Source: a bacterium (GTDB lineage: Bacteria; Vulcanimicrobiota; Vulcanimicrobiia; Vulcanimicrobiales; Vulcanimicrobiaceae). Taken from it: a stretch of DNA of 56,221 nucleotides. The notes under the pieces are model-generated. The model had not been told where the DNA came from. It saw nothing but the letters and a program-made list of their open reading frames with translations, and searched no databases. Positions 15,582-24,039 of the stretch are shown here, piece after piece. Numbering within the stretch: the first letter of the stretch is position 1; every line of letters starts with the position of its first letter. The stretch covers positions 1 through 56,221 of the forward strand of contig JAJYCL010000020.1 in NCBI GenBank assembly GCA_021778415.1, written 5' to 3'. Both the position numbers and the translations under genes were made by a program.

Positions 15582-17011
15582 GCTCCGTCGTTTGCGATCA
15601 TGCATGAGGCCATGACGGCATCGGACATGCCGTGGATCAGCCGCTTATCGGCCGGTGCAACCGTGGCCAAGATCCCGCCGAGCCGGGCTTCGTCGCCGAC
15701 GACGAAATAATACGGACAGAGGCGAACGCGTCCGTCGAAGTTTTTTACCTCTTCGGATTGCTCGCTGTAGTAGCTCTGGCGAATGCGGCGTCCTTTATGG
15801 AAGCGCTGCAAAATGCGCGGCGTCGTCGAGAATTCGCGCATCGCTTCATCGATCGTTGCGGTCCAATCTTCTTTGGTGAGATCGTTGGCGACGCGCACGC
15901 CGCGCGATCCCCAGGCGAGTTCCGAGAAGCCCGAAGGTTTGACCACAAAATCGCGTTCGCTCTTGCCAAGATCGATGAGCGCGCGCCAATCCGAGATCGG
16001 CAAGCCCGAAGCTTCTAAGCCATAGATGACGCCTTGCGGCGGGAGCGGACGCGCGTCCATGAGCCAGGTCTGCGGAAAGACCACGCGGAGGCGATCGAAC
16101 GCTTCGCGACCGAGTTCCGCCTGCCACAACGTCGCCAGCAAGGGATGATGCAGCAACGCAAACGCGAGCTTTTCTTCCAACTGCGGCTTAGGAGGCGGCG
16201 TCATTTTTACTTTGTTGTGACGTGCCGCATACAGCATCAATTCTTGCTTAGGAACATTGAGCAGATCAAATAACTCGAAGTTCCGATACAACACGTCGAG
16301 GCGTTGCAATTCGCCGCCGTCAAACGCTGCAAAGAGTCCGTCTTCGGTGAAGGTCATCTCTTGCGGCGTTATGACCCACGCATTGGCTAGTTCTAATTCA
16401 CGCAGACGTTGCGCAAGCCAACTCATCTCGGCGCGATAATCCGCCGATTCCTCGGAAACGACAATCCCGACCGTTGGGCGCTCTGTTTTTCCAGCGCTTG
16501 CAAGCATTGCCGCAAACCCTTGCGCGATGCCATCGACGCCGCCGACGGATTCCAAACCGACTTGACAGTACGCGCGCGTCATCGCGCCGACGAATCCCAT
16601 CCCGCCCGGAATGCTATCGAGTTCGCTTGCAATGAAGCCCGATTCCGTCAGAATGAGATCGGGGCGAATCACGCCGGGAATATCTTGCTTAAAGCGATTC
16701 TGCCGCGCGAGTTTGATGATCGACTCGGGCTTGCCCAGATCGAGGTACTCGGCGATAAACGCCGGCGCCGTGCCGCGTGCGCTACGATTGTAGAGGCTGT
16801 TGAGTCCGCGGTAAAAGCTTAGGAGATCGCTACCGAGCGATTCAATCCGCGCATACGTCGCGGGAGATAATGCGAAAGGCTCGGGGCTGACTCGCCAGGC
16901 GACGCGATCCGTATCGTTTTCGACCTTGAAGAGGCCGGGCGGAATCGCTTCGTAGAGGTGGCGGGCTTTGTCACGAGCCGAAAGATTGGGGGCAAACGCT
17001 GTACAGGACAC
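15578..17011 (-). CDS. Large conserved-type protein, possibly ATP-grasp-like
   Basis: A 477-residue soluble protein with no signal peptide. The C-terminal third (RDFVVKPSGFSELAWGSRGVRV and RILQRFHKGRRIRQSYY) has the look of an ATP-grasp nucleotide-binding site: a Lys in a strand followed by a glycine- and serine-rich loop. The N-terminal part (SFYRGLNSLYNRSARG, LTESGFIASELDSIPGGMGF) could be a substrate-binding pre-ATP-grasp domain, as in glutathionylspermidine-synthase relatives. I cannot name a substrate. Upstream of its start lies the first repeat array, so its promoter must lie in or beside the repeats. An adenylate-forming ligase is the best guess. Confidence 0.5.
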   Translation of the reverse strand: MSCTAFAPNLSARDKARHLYEAIPPGLFKVENDTDRVAWRVSPEPFALSPATYARIESLGSDLLSFYRGLNSLYNRSARGTAPAFIAEYLDLGKPESIIKLARQNRFKQDIPGVIRPDLILTESGFIASELDSIPGGMGFVGAMTRAYCQVGLESVGGVDGIAQGFAAMLASAGKTERPTVGIVVSEESADYRAEMSWLAQRLRELELANAWVITPQEMTFTEDGLFAAFDGGELQRLDVLYRNFELFDLLNVPKQELMLYAARHNKVKMTPPPKPQLEEKLAFALLHHPLLATLWQAELGREAFDRLRVVFPQTWLMDARPLPPQGVIYGLEASGLPISDWRALIDLGKSERDFVVKPSGFSELAWGSRGVRVANDLTKEDWTATIDEAMREFSTTPRILQRFHKGRRIRQSYYSEQSEEVKNFDGRVRLCPYYFVVGDEARLGGILATVAPADKRLIHGMSDAVMASCMIANDGA

Positions 17012-17138
17012 AAAGACTCCTATCGACAGCCGTCGGGAATTTTGGACGAATTATACGCTATATATCTGCGACGCATACGAGACTAAAAACATCGACGCAG
17101 CCCAACGGTTGCAACCCCGTCACCCTGAGGAGCGGCTT

Positions 17139-17637
17139 GTCACCCTGAGGAGCGCACAAAGTGCGCGTCTCGAAGGGCCGCTGTCACGCTGAGGAGCGCA
17201 CGCAGTGCGCGTCTCGAAGGGCCGCCAAGAAATGTTGCACGCTTCGCGTGCTCCGTAGGGATGATGCTTCGAGACGCGATGCTACGCATCGCTCCTCAGC
17301 ATGACAGCGGCTTGTCACCCTGACAAATGTCACCCTGAGGAGCGCACGCAGTGCGCGTCTCGAAGGGCCCCTGTCACCCTGAGGAGCGCACGCAGTGCGC
17401 GTCTCGAAGGGCGCCCCGGAAATGTTGCACGCTTCGCGTACTCCGTTGGGATGATGCTTCGAGACGCGATGCTACGCATCGCTCCTCAGCATGACAGAGG
17501 CCTACGCATCGCTCCTCATGCTTCGAGACGCGATGCTACGCATCGCTCCTCAGCATGACAGAGGCCTACGCATCGCTCCTCAGCATGACAGCGGCTTGTC
17601 ACCCTCCAGGAGCGCACGAAGTGCGCGTCTCGAAGGG
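17139..17637. repeat. Array of palindromic elements, locus 1
   Basis: This fills most of the 630-bp gap between the ATP-grasp-like gene and the secreted-protein gene. Direct units (GTCACCCTGAGGAGCG, hairpin, CGTCTCGAAGGGC; about 40 bp) lie at 17139-17178, 17183-17222, 17329-17368, 17373-17412 and 17597-17637. Inverted units (GCTTCGAGACGCG ... CGCTCCTCAGCATGACAG) lie at 17266-17306, 17456-17496 and 17519-17560, with a fragment at 17566-17591. Direct plus inverted units form two 124-bp composite elements (17183-17306, 17373-17496) with inverted ends and a GCACGCTTCGCGTGC-type core. No transposase is nearby. Confidence 0.9.
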
Positions 17638-17645
17638 CGCCGACG

Positions 17646-18056
17646 TTAGTCGACCGGAATCGCTCCCGGCGTAAGAACGGCGGATTCAATTGTGATTTCG
17701 CCATCGTGATAGGCAAGGGATAAATGCAATTTGCCCGCGATGCCGACGCCGTTGAGCGGAAGAATCTCAATCGCGCGCGACGTTTGTTCCCCGGCAAGAA
17801 AGGCAAAGACCCGGGCGTTGACGACGGACGTGCCGGAGGCATTCACCTGTTCTTGCGCGTGGACGATGATCTCTCCGTTGTCATTGCGACTGACACTCTG
17901 CGGGCAAAAGCTTATCGTCACGGCCTTCCCGGTCACCGTCAGCGTACGCGTCGAACACGGCGCGTTTGCGCGAACGGCGGACGGCATCAGCATGGCTAGC
18001 GCGGTAACAATCGGGAGGACGATCCGCAGCCCGCGAGACCGATAAAACAGTGACAT
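17646..18056 (-). CDS. Small secreted protein, function unknown
   Basis: Begins at the ATG 18056 (AGGGG just upstream) with a clear signal peptide of about 30 residues (RIVLPIVTALAMLMPSAVRA). The mature part is about 105 residues, rich in beta-strand, with two cysteines near its start (APCSTRT, SFCPQ) that could form a disulfide. I do not recognise a family. It may be periplasmic or exported. The 3' end abuts the repeat array with nine bases between them. The divergent HAD gene begins 83 bp away. Confidence 0.6.
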   Translation of the reverse strand: MSLFYRSRGLRIVLPIVTALAMLMPSAVRANAPCSTRTLTVTGKAVTISFCPQSVSRNDNGEIIVHAQEQVNASGTSVVNARVFAFLAGEQTSRAIEILPLNGVGIAGKLHLSLAYHDGEITIESAVLTPGAIPVD

Positions 18057-18139
18057 ATCCCCCTCAACGTTCGCAGGACCCCGGACGTGCCCTTGCACCA
18101 TGAGGGATTTTCCCGGCACGCTTGGGTATCATAGAGCTA

Positions 18140-18952
18140 GTGCCGCCAATCGAACTCATTGCCATCGATCTCGATGGCACTCTCCTCTCCTCCGATGAAT
18201 CCGTCTCGACGGCCAACGTTCGAGCGTTGCGGCGTGCTATGGATGAAGGCGTTCGCATCGTGCTGGCGACCGGACGAGGGCTTTCCACGCCTCGCGCTCT
18301 TGCCGTCGAACTTGGCTTGAATGCGCCGGTCATCGCGGCGCACGGAGCGCTGACGGTCGATGCTGCCGATGGCACGGAAGTCGATCATTGTCCGATTCCG
18401 GCAGAATACGCCAATGAAATTCTCGTCGATGCGCAACATAACGGTCATGCCGTTGCGATCTATCGCGACGGTATCTTTTATCGTCGGCGCGGAACGCCGG
18501 TGTTTATGGCCGATATGGTGCCGCCGCACTGGCGTGAAGTCGACGATCTGCTTGCGCCGGAACTTGCGCCGGCCTCGATGCTTCGAGCGCTCGGTGCCGA
18601 TGCCGTCGAAGCGATCTCCGGAAAATATGCGCATCTGCCGATTTTCTTTCGCATCGAGCGTTGGGGTAATTTCGTCGAATGTGCAATGACCGATATTCAC
18701 GCCACGAAACATCGCGCGCTCGAACGCTTGTGTGCGATGTACGGAATTAGCAGCGACCGCGTCATGGCGATTGGCGATTCGCCCAATGACGTGCCGATGA
18801 TGGAGTTTGCTCGTCTTGGCGTTGCGATGGGCAATGCATCCGATGAGGTGAAGAAGGCAGCCGATATCGTGACCTCCACCTGCGATGAAGATGGTGTCGC
18901 TGCGGTCATCGAACAATATGTTTTGTCCGATCGCAAACGACGTTCGGCATGA
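18140..18952 (+). CDS. Cof-type HAD phosphatase
   Basis: A haloacid-dehalogenase superfamily phosphatase of the Cof/YkrA type, which removes phosphate from small sugar or nucleotide substrates in the cytoplasm. Motif I is AIDLDGTLL with the nucleophile Asp; ATGRG is near motif II; motif IV is GDSPNDVPMMEFA followed by GVAMGNAS. The middle is the mixed alpha/beta cap (about 85-190). The GTG at 18140 is preferred; a TTG at 18122 would add six residues. Its stop overlaps the moaD start (ATGA), so it leads the molybdopterin run, although no role in that pathway is known for the family. Confidence 0.85.
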   Translation: MPPIELIAIDLDGTLLSSDESVSTANVRALRRAMDEGVRIVLATGRGLSTPRALAVELGLNAPVIAAHGALTVDAADGTEVDHCPIPAEYANEILVDAQHNGHAVAIYRDGIFYRRRGTPVFMADMVPPHWREVDDLLAPELAPASMLRALGADAVEAISGKYAHLPIFFRIERWGNFVECAMTDIHATKHRALERLCAMYGISSDRVMAIGDSPNDVPMMEFARLGVAMGNASDEVKKAADIVTSTCDEDGVAAVIEQYVLSDRKRRSA

Positions 18953-19194
18953 TGATTCATCTTGCATTTTTTGCGCGCATTGCAGAGATTTGCGGAACGT
19001 CGGAGCGCACGATAGCCCTTGATCCTGCTGCGAATATTGCCATGGTATGGGATACGTTAGAACAGGAGTTTCCCGCGCTGCAAGCGATGCGTCCATCGAC
19101 GCGCGCCGCGGTTAACGGCAGCCTCGTCTCGTTTGAGCATCGTCTCGCAGCCGATGACGAAGTGGCCTTTCTGCCTCCGGTCGGCGGCGGTTGA
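18949..19194 (+). CDS. moaD: Molybdopterin synthase small subunit MoaD
   Basis: An 81-residue ubiquitin-fold sulfur carrier. It ends FLPPVGGG, and the C-terminal Gly-Gly is adenylated and turned into a thiocarboxylate that supplies the dithiolene sulfur of molybdopterin. AAVNGSLVSFEHRLAADDEVAF is the usual core. It overlaps the HAD gene before it by 4 bp and is followed at once by moaE, its partner subunit. The activating enzyme is encoded two genes further on. Confidence 0.93.
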   Translation: MMIHLAFFARIAEICGTSERTIALDPAANIAMVWDTLEQEFPALQAMRPSTRAAVNGSLVSFEHRLAADDEVAFLPPVGGG

Positions 19195-19196
19195 CG

Positions 19197-19613
19197 ATGC
19201 TCGCAATCACCGATGAGCCATTGGATATTCTCGCCGTTCGAGCGGCCGTTCTCGATAAGACGTGCGGTGGCGTGGCGTTGTTCGAGGGAATCGTGCGTGC
19301 CGATGATGATGGCACGCGGTGCGTTGTTGCACTCGAGTATGAAGCGCATCACTCGATGGCGATCGCTGAGTTCGAGCGCATTGCACGCGATGTGCACGTG
19401 CGGTTCTCCGGGGCTCGCATTGCGATGGTTCATCGAATCGGTCGTGTTCGCGTCGGTGAGCCGGCGGTCGTCGTCGCTGTGGCCGCGGCCCATCGCGAGC
19501 AAGCATTTCTCGGTTGTCGCTACGCCATCGACGAACTAAAAATGCACGCGCAAATTTGGAAGAAGGAACATTTCTCCGACGGCAGCGCCGATTGGCGCGC
19601 CAACGATGCATGA
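19197..19613 (+). CDS. moaE: Molybdopterin synthase large subunit MoaE
   Basis: Catalytic subunit that converts precursor Z (cPMP) to molybdopterin using sulfur from MoaD. Family segments seen: GGVALFEGIVR near 23-33, LEYEAHHSMAIAEFERIA, VHRIGRVRVGEPAVVVAV and the active-site lysine region KMHAQIWKKEHFSDGSADW near the C terminus. The ATG at 19197 lies two bases after the moaD stop; a TTG at 19191 overlapping it is the alternative. About 138 residues, normal for the family. Confidence 0.93.
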   Translation: MLAITDEPLDILAVRAAVLDKTCGGVALFEGIVRADDDGTRCVVALEYEAHHSMAIAEFERIARDVHVRFSGARIAMVHRIGRVRVGEPAVVVAVAAAHREQAFLGCRYAIDELKMHAQIWKKEHFSDGSADWRANDA

Positions 19614-19628
19614 AGGGCGAAGCCGGTA

Positions 19629-20348
19629 ATGCCTGATCTTTTACACGTCGATGCGGTCACGAATGCCGCAATCGCCGTCTTGCACTATCCCGCGCGCCGC
19701 CCGCGCAACGTGCAGATCATCGCCGGTCACGGGTATTCAAGTAGTAAGCACAACCTCGATTTTCTCTGCGCTTTTTTGGCCGGTCATGGAATCGACGTCT
19801 GGAGCTTCGATTTTCCCGGCCATAAGCTCGGCGCTTCGGGCGGTCTGCTGCGTGGCATCGACGATTGCATCGATGCGATGGAAGCCGTCGTCGCGCATGC
19901 GAGAGTCGCGGCACCGACGATGGCGACATATACGATGGGCCACAGCATGGGAGCGATGACGGCGCTTTTTTGCGCCGCCCGCAATGCAGAACTTCAGGGG
20001 GCAATCGCCATTACGACGGGATACGGTCGACCATCGGCTATCGCAGCGTTGCAGCGCGCAGGCGCATCGGATTTTCGATCCGCGTGGGTGAACGGCGTAA
20101 CGCTCCCGGATCTTGTCGCCGATGCGGAAACCTATTTTCAGCGTCATCTGCCGCAACTCGCCGGGCGCGATGTCCTGTATATCGCCGGCGCTCGCGATGC
20201 GATGGTGAGCCCCAAATCGGTGCAAGAACTCTTCGAACGCGCTCCCGAACCAAAGACGTTCGTGACGATTGATTCCGATCATACGACGGCCGCCGAGAAT
20301 GCTAAAAGTACCATTCTGGCTTGGCTGGATGAGCGGCATCCGCGATGA
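19629..20348 (+). CDS. Alpha/beta hydrolase
   Basis: A 239-residue alpha/beta hydrolase with the nucleophile elbow GHSMGAMTA (Ser about residue 101), an acid in AGARDAMVS and the His in DSDHTTAAEN. The oxyanion region is IAGHGYSSSKHNLD. It resembles lysophospholipase and acyl-esterase types without a lid large enough to name a substrate. It sits inside the molybdopterin run, 15 bp after moaE and overlapping the moeZ-like gene by 4 bp, so it is co-transcribed, but a link to cofactor synthesis is unproven. Confidence 0.85.
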   Translation: MPDLLHVDAVTNAAIAVLHYPARRPRNVQIIAGHGYSSSKHNLDFLCAFLAGHGIDVWSFDFPGHKLGASGGLLRGIDDCIDAMEAVVAHARVAAPTMATYTMGHSMGAMTALFCAARNAELQGAIAITTGYGRPSAIAALQRAGASDFRSAWVNGVTLPDLVADAETYFQRHLPQLAGRDVLYIAGARDAMVSPKSVQELFERAPEPKTFVTIDSDHTTAAENAKSTILAWLDERHPR

Positions 20349-21445
20349 CCTCGGCTGAACTGCGCAGATATAGCCGACATCTGCTCATGCCTGAAGTTGC
20401 TCTGGCCGGGCAAGAAAAATTGCGCGCGGCGCGTGTGCTTGTCGTTGGTGCCGGTGGATTAGGTTCTCCGGCGCTGGCCTATCTTGCCGCAGCGGGAGTC
20501 GGTCGTCTCGGAATCGTCGATGGTGATGTCGTCGACCTCACCAATCTCCAACGACAGATTCTTTTCGGTGATGCCGATCTCGGAAAGCCGAAAGCAGAAG
20601 TCGCCGCCGCGCGGCTTCGCGCGCTCAATCCTCATATCGCCTTGGATATCTATCCGCTCGAACTCGATGAACGAAATGCGCGCGATCTCATTCATCCGTA
20701 TGATCTGGTTCTTGATTGCACCGATCGCTTTGCGACGCGTTATCTCATCAACGATGCGTGTTGGTTTGAGGGCAAGCCCGATGTCTTTGCGTCGATTTTT
20801 CGTTTCGATGGGCAAGTTACGGTGCTTTCTGCGCAGCACTCGGCGTGTTATCGCTGTCTCTTTCCGCAAGCTCCGCCGGCCGGCTCGGTTCCGACGTGTG
20901 CCGAAGGCGGCGTCCTCGGCGTCCTCCCCGGCATTGTCGGTGCCTATCAAGCAAACGAAGCGTTAAAGCTCATCCTCGGCATTGGTGAACCGCTCTACAA
21001 TCGTCTGCTACTCGTCGATGCGCTTGGCGGAAGAACGCGCGACGTGCGCTACGGGAAAGACCCGGCGTGTGCATTGTGTGGGCCTCATGCGCGCATCCAC
21101 GAACTACGAAGCGAGCCTGACGACGCGATCGTCGATCTCGTTGATGACATTCGTGCTGAAGACCTCGACGATGCCTTGGATCGTGCGACGCTGCTCGACG
21201 TTCGCGAACCGCATGAGATCGTTCTCGGGATTCTCCCCGGTTCGGTGCATATTCCGGCGTCCGAACTCGACGCGCGATTGCACGAACTGGATAGTGCGCG
21301 CGCCTATATTGTCGCGTGCCGTGTCGGTGTAAAATCGCGCTGGGCCGTTCAACGCTTGCGCGATGCAGGCTTTGCCCGTGTCGCGCATCTGCACGGTGGG
21401 CTGCTGAGTTATGCCGTTCTTGGAGACGCATTTGCATTCTTCTGA
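20345..21445 (+). CDS. moeZ: MoeB/ThiF-type adenylyltransferase fused to rhodanese (MoeZ-like)
   Basis: Activates the C-terminal glycine of ubiquitin-like sulfur carriers by adenylation and then transfers sulfur to it. N-terminal E1-like domain (about 1-240): nucleotide loop VVGAGGLGSPALAYLAAAGVG, NLQRQILF, and zinc-binding CYRC and CALC pairs. The C-terminal rhodanese domain (about 265-366) has the persulfide cysteine in ACRVGVKS and LDVREPHEI. The fused form can serve MoaD as well as other carriers such as ThiS or CysO-like proteins. ATGA overlap with the hydrolase before it. The molybdopterin context favours MoaD. Confidence 0.92.
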   Translation: MTSAELRRYSRHLLMPEVALAGQEKLRAARVLVVGAGGLGSPALAYLAAAGVGRLGIVDGDVVDLTNLQRQILFGDADLGKPKAEVAAARLRALNPHIALDIYPLELDERNARDLIHPYDLVLDCTDRFATRYLINDACWFEGKPDVFASIFRFDGQVTVLSAQHSACYRCLFPQAPPAGSVPTCAEGGVLGVLPGIVGAYQANEALKLILGIGEPLYNRLLLVDALGGRTRDVRYGKDPACALCGPHARIHELRSEPDDAIVDLVDDIRAEDLDDALDRATLLDVREPHEIVLGILPGSVHIPASELDARLHELDSARAYIVACRVGVKSRWAVQRLRDAGFARVAHLHGGLLSYAVLGDAFAFF

Positions 21446-22256
21446 TGGTTTGCCGTTGGCCCGAATCGGCCAAGGCAGTTGGGATTTACCGGAATCCGGA
21501 GCCCGATGCGATGAGGCGATCTCGGCGTTGCGCGCCGGAGTCGAGGCGGGTTTAACGCACATCGATACGGCCGAGATGTATGGCAGCGGGCGCGTGGAAA
21601 CGTTGATTGGAGCCGCGATTGCGCCACTCGATCGGTCGCGGCTTTTTCTCACATCGAAAGTCTTGCCATCCAACGCGAGTTTCGATGGAACGTTGGCGGC
21701 GTGCGAGCGGTCGCTCACGCGCCTAGGAACGTCGTATCTCGATTTGTATCTCTTGCATTGGCCGTCGGAGACGCCATTTGCCGAGACGGCGCGCGCCTTG
21801 CGTCGCCTACGCGATGAAGGTCTCGTCCGCTATGTCGGTGTGAGCAATTTCGATATCGCGGAATTCGAAGAGGCGTACAACCTCCTCGATGGGTTGGCCT
21901 GTAATCAAGTCTTGTATCATCTCGGTGAGCGCGGGATGGAACATCGCGTGCTTCCGTTTGCACGACAACACGGCATTGCGGTGGTCGGCTATACGCCGTT
22001 CGGCCGCGGATCGTATCGGCGTTCCGGCAGCGACGTCCTCGAAGCGATCGCGCAACGCCATGGCCGCACGGTCTCGCAAGTAATCCTCGCCTTTCTCACG
22101 CGAGAATCGCAGGTGTATGCAATTCCAAAAGCGGCACGCCGAGTACACATGCTGGAAAACGCCGGGGCCATCGATCTGCGGTTGACGGCCGAAGATATTG
22201 CGGGCATCGAAAGCACCTATCCGCGCGGCAACGATGGTCCACTCGCGACCCTCTAG
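21411..22256 (+). CDS. Aldo/keto reductase
   Basis: NADPH-dependent carbonyl reductase of the TIM-barrel AKR superfamily. The catalytic tetrad is visible: Asp and Tyr in HIDTAEMYG, Lys in FLTSKVLP, and His in LYLLHWPSE. GVSNFDIAEFEEA and the C-terminal AIPKAARRVHMLENAGA (NADPH site) are typical. The ATG at 21411 overlaps moeZ by 35 bp; nearby TTG codons could give a slightly shorter form. The substrate is not predictable. The end overlaps the start of queG. Confidence 0.9.
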   Translation: MPFLETHLHSSDGLPLARIGQGSWDLPESGARCDEAISALRAGVEAGLTHIDTAEMYGSGRVETLIGAAIAPLDRSRLFLTSKVLPSNASFDGTLAACERSLTRLGTSYLDLYLLHWPSETPFAETARALRRLRDEGLVRYVGVSNFDIAEFEEAYNLLDGLACNQVLYHLGERGMEHRVLPFARQHGIAVVGYTPFGRGSYRRSGSDVLEAIAQRHGRTVSQVILAFLTRESQVYAIPKAARRVHMLENAGAIDLRLTAEDIAGIESTYPRGNDGPLATL

Positions 22257-23388
22257 CGCAGCTGAGTTCACGCAACTCGCCCACGATGCTGCACGCGCTG
22301 CCGGTGCGTCGTTGGTGCGGATAACGGCGGCAACGCGCGATGAACACGCGCAACGTGCGATGGCGGAGTCGTTTGCGCGCGGTGATTTCGCAACGTGGGG
22401 ATATACGTCGGAGTACGCGCAGGCGGCAACGGACCCGGCAAATATTTTGCCCGGCGCACGGAGTGTCATCTGCATTGCCGTCGCCTATGCGACGCCAAAG
22501 CTGCGCTATCGACCGCTACACGGCCGAGTCTCGAACTACGCCTGGTCGTCGGATTACCATCGGCGCATGCGCGATTTGCTCGCGGAGGTTGCCTCTGCAC
22601 TCGATACCGCGGCCGGTGCATCGGTGACCGCCATTGCCTGCGATACCAAGCCGCTTGCGGAGCGCGCGTTTGCCGCGCAATCGGGCCTTGGATGGATCGG
22701 CAAGCACACCAATCTCATCGCCAGCACGGTCGGTTCGTTTGTTTTTTTGGGCGAAGTAATCACGACGCTTGATCTCGTTGCCGACGCGCCGACAAAAAAG
22801 ACGTGCGGCGCGTGCACGCGTTGTGTGACGGCCTGTCCGACGCAAGCGCTTCGCGGCGACTATACGATCGATGCGACGAAATGTATCGCCGATTTGACGC
22901 AGCGAACGGATGCCATCCCGCGAGCGCTCCGTGCGCAGATCGGCGATTATGTGTGGGGCTGCGATCGCTGCCAAGAAGTCTGTCCGCCGACCATCGCCGC
23001 CGGCTTCACCCAAGATCCGCAGGCCGCACCACTCGACGATGCGCTGGCGCATCCCTCACTCACTGCACTTTTGCGACTTCGTTCGGGCGAATTTAAACGT
23101 CGCTATGCGAAATCGGCGATGGGTTGGCGAGGAGCGGCCGTCTTGCGCCGGAACGCCGCAGTTGCGCTGGGAAATGCGTTGGATCGATCGGCCATTCCGG
23201 CGCTCGGGCAAGCGCTGCGTGAGGATCCGCACCCGCAGGTGCGCGGGCACGCCGCATGGGCGCTGGGGCGGATCGGGGCTCCGCAAGCACTGGCGATCCT
23301 GAGAGCGCAGCAAAGGAACGAAATGGATACCTTAGTGCTTGATGAGATTCGTGCTGCGCTGGAACCGTTGTCATTGGCCGGGCGTTAG
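22234..23388 (+). CDS. queG: Epoxyqueuosine reductase QueG
   Basis: Cobalamin- and Fe-S-dependent enzyme for the last step of queuosine formation in tRNA (epoxyqueuosine to queuosine). The start is the ATG at 22234, overlapping the aldo/keto reductase end. Seen: the N-terminal reductase domain (WGYTSEYAQAATDPANILPGARSVICIAVAY, GWIGKHTNLI), two 4Fe-4S motifs (CGACTRCVTACPTQAL and WGCDRCQEVCPP), and a C-terminal HEAT-repeat tail (IPALGQALREDPHPQVRGHA) that helps bind tRNA. About 384 residues, normal for the long form. No other que genes are in the window. Confidence 0.95.
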   Translation: MVHSRPSSAAEFTQLAHDAARAAGASLVRITAATRDEHAQRAMAESFARGDFATWGYTSEYAQAATDPANILPGARSVICIAVAYATPKLRYRPLHGRVSNYAWSSDYHRRMRDLLAEVASALDTAAGASVTAIACDTKPLAERAFAAQSGLGWIGKHTNLIASTVGSFVFLGEVITTLDLVADAPTKKTCGACTRCVTACPTQALRGDYTIDATKCIADLTQRTDAIPRALRAQIGDYVWGCDRCQEVCPPTIAAGFTQDPQAAPLDDALAHPSLTALLRLRSGEFKRRYAKSAMGWRGAAVLRRNAAVALGNALDRSAIPALGQALREDPHPQVRGHAAWALGRIGAPQALAILRAQQRNEMDTLVLDEIRAALEPLSLAGR

Positions 23389-23395
23389 ACCGAGT

Positions 23396-24031
23396 ATGAA
23401 AGTCCTCTGGAGTCTCCTGGCGTGTAGTTTACTTCTCGGTGTCGTTAGCGCACCATCGGCTGCAGATGCGCCTTCGGCGTTACTGGGCCGCATGGCGGCG
23501 ATCAACCCGGGCTTAGAATCGTTTACCGCGCATATCTCCTCGACGGTTGATGTGCTCAACATTCCGTTCATGCATCCGCAACTCGATGGAACGTTCTACC
23601 ACAAACACCCGTCGATGAATAAGATCGTCATCACAAGCGGCTTGCCGGGCATCGCAAAGCAGTTCTCCAAACTGTATCCGCAGGTGCCGAGCCCTTCGCA
23701 GTGGCCGTCGCTGTACGAAATTTCCTTCGCCGGTGATGTAGCGGGAGTGACTTCTCTACGGTTGATTCCGCGCAAACATGGGCGCATCGATCACATCGAT
23801 GTCAAAGTCGATGATTCACACGCAACGGTGACGGAAATGCGCTGGAATTATATCGATGGCGGCTATGCTCGTCTGACGCAAAAATTTGCGTTGCTCGATG
23901 GTCACCGGGTCGTCGTTGCGCAAAACGGTCATGTCGAAGTTCCGCTGTATAAGGCCGATATCGTGACGACACTCTCGGGCTACGTCTGGAATCCGTCCAT
24001 ACCCGATTCATTTTTCGGCGACGGGAAATAA
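23396..24031 (+). CDS. Secreted protein, LolA-like fold suspected
   Basis: Signal peptide of about 23 residues (LWSLLACSLLLGVVSAPSAADA). The mature 188 residues start LLGRMAAINPGLESFTAHISSTVDV, followed by alternating strands with LDGTFYHKHPSMNKIVI. This is the pattern of LolA/outer-membrane-lipoprotein-sorting-type domains (a helix, then a curved sheet binding lipid). I cannot confirm the family. The ATG at 23396 is 7 bp after queG. It is probably periplasmic. Confidence 0.6.
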   Translation: MKVLWSLLACSLLLGVVSAPSAADAPSALLGRMAAINPGLESFTAHISSTVDVLNIPFMHPQLDGTFYHKHPSMNKIVITSGLPGIAKQFSKLYPQVPSPSQWPSLYEISFAGDVAGVTSLRLIPRKHGRIDHIDVKVDDSHATVTEMRWNYIDGGYARLTQKFALLDGHRVVVAQNGHVEVPLYKADIVTTLSGYVWNPSIPDSFFGDGK

Positions 24032-24039
24032 TACCGGCT

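Noticed and set aside
17139-17637. Possible CRISPR array because of repeated 40-bp units
   Set aside because: Units occur in both orientations, spacing is irregular, there are no uniform unique spacers, and no cas gene is near. They are palindromic mobile-type elements.
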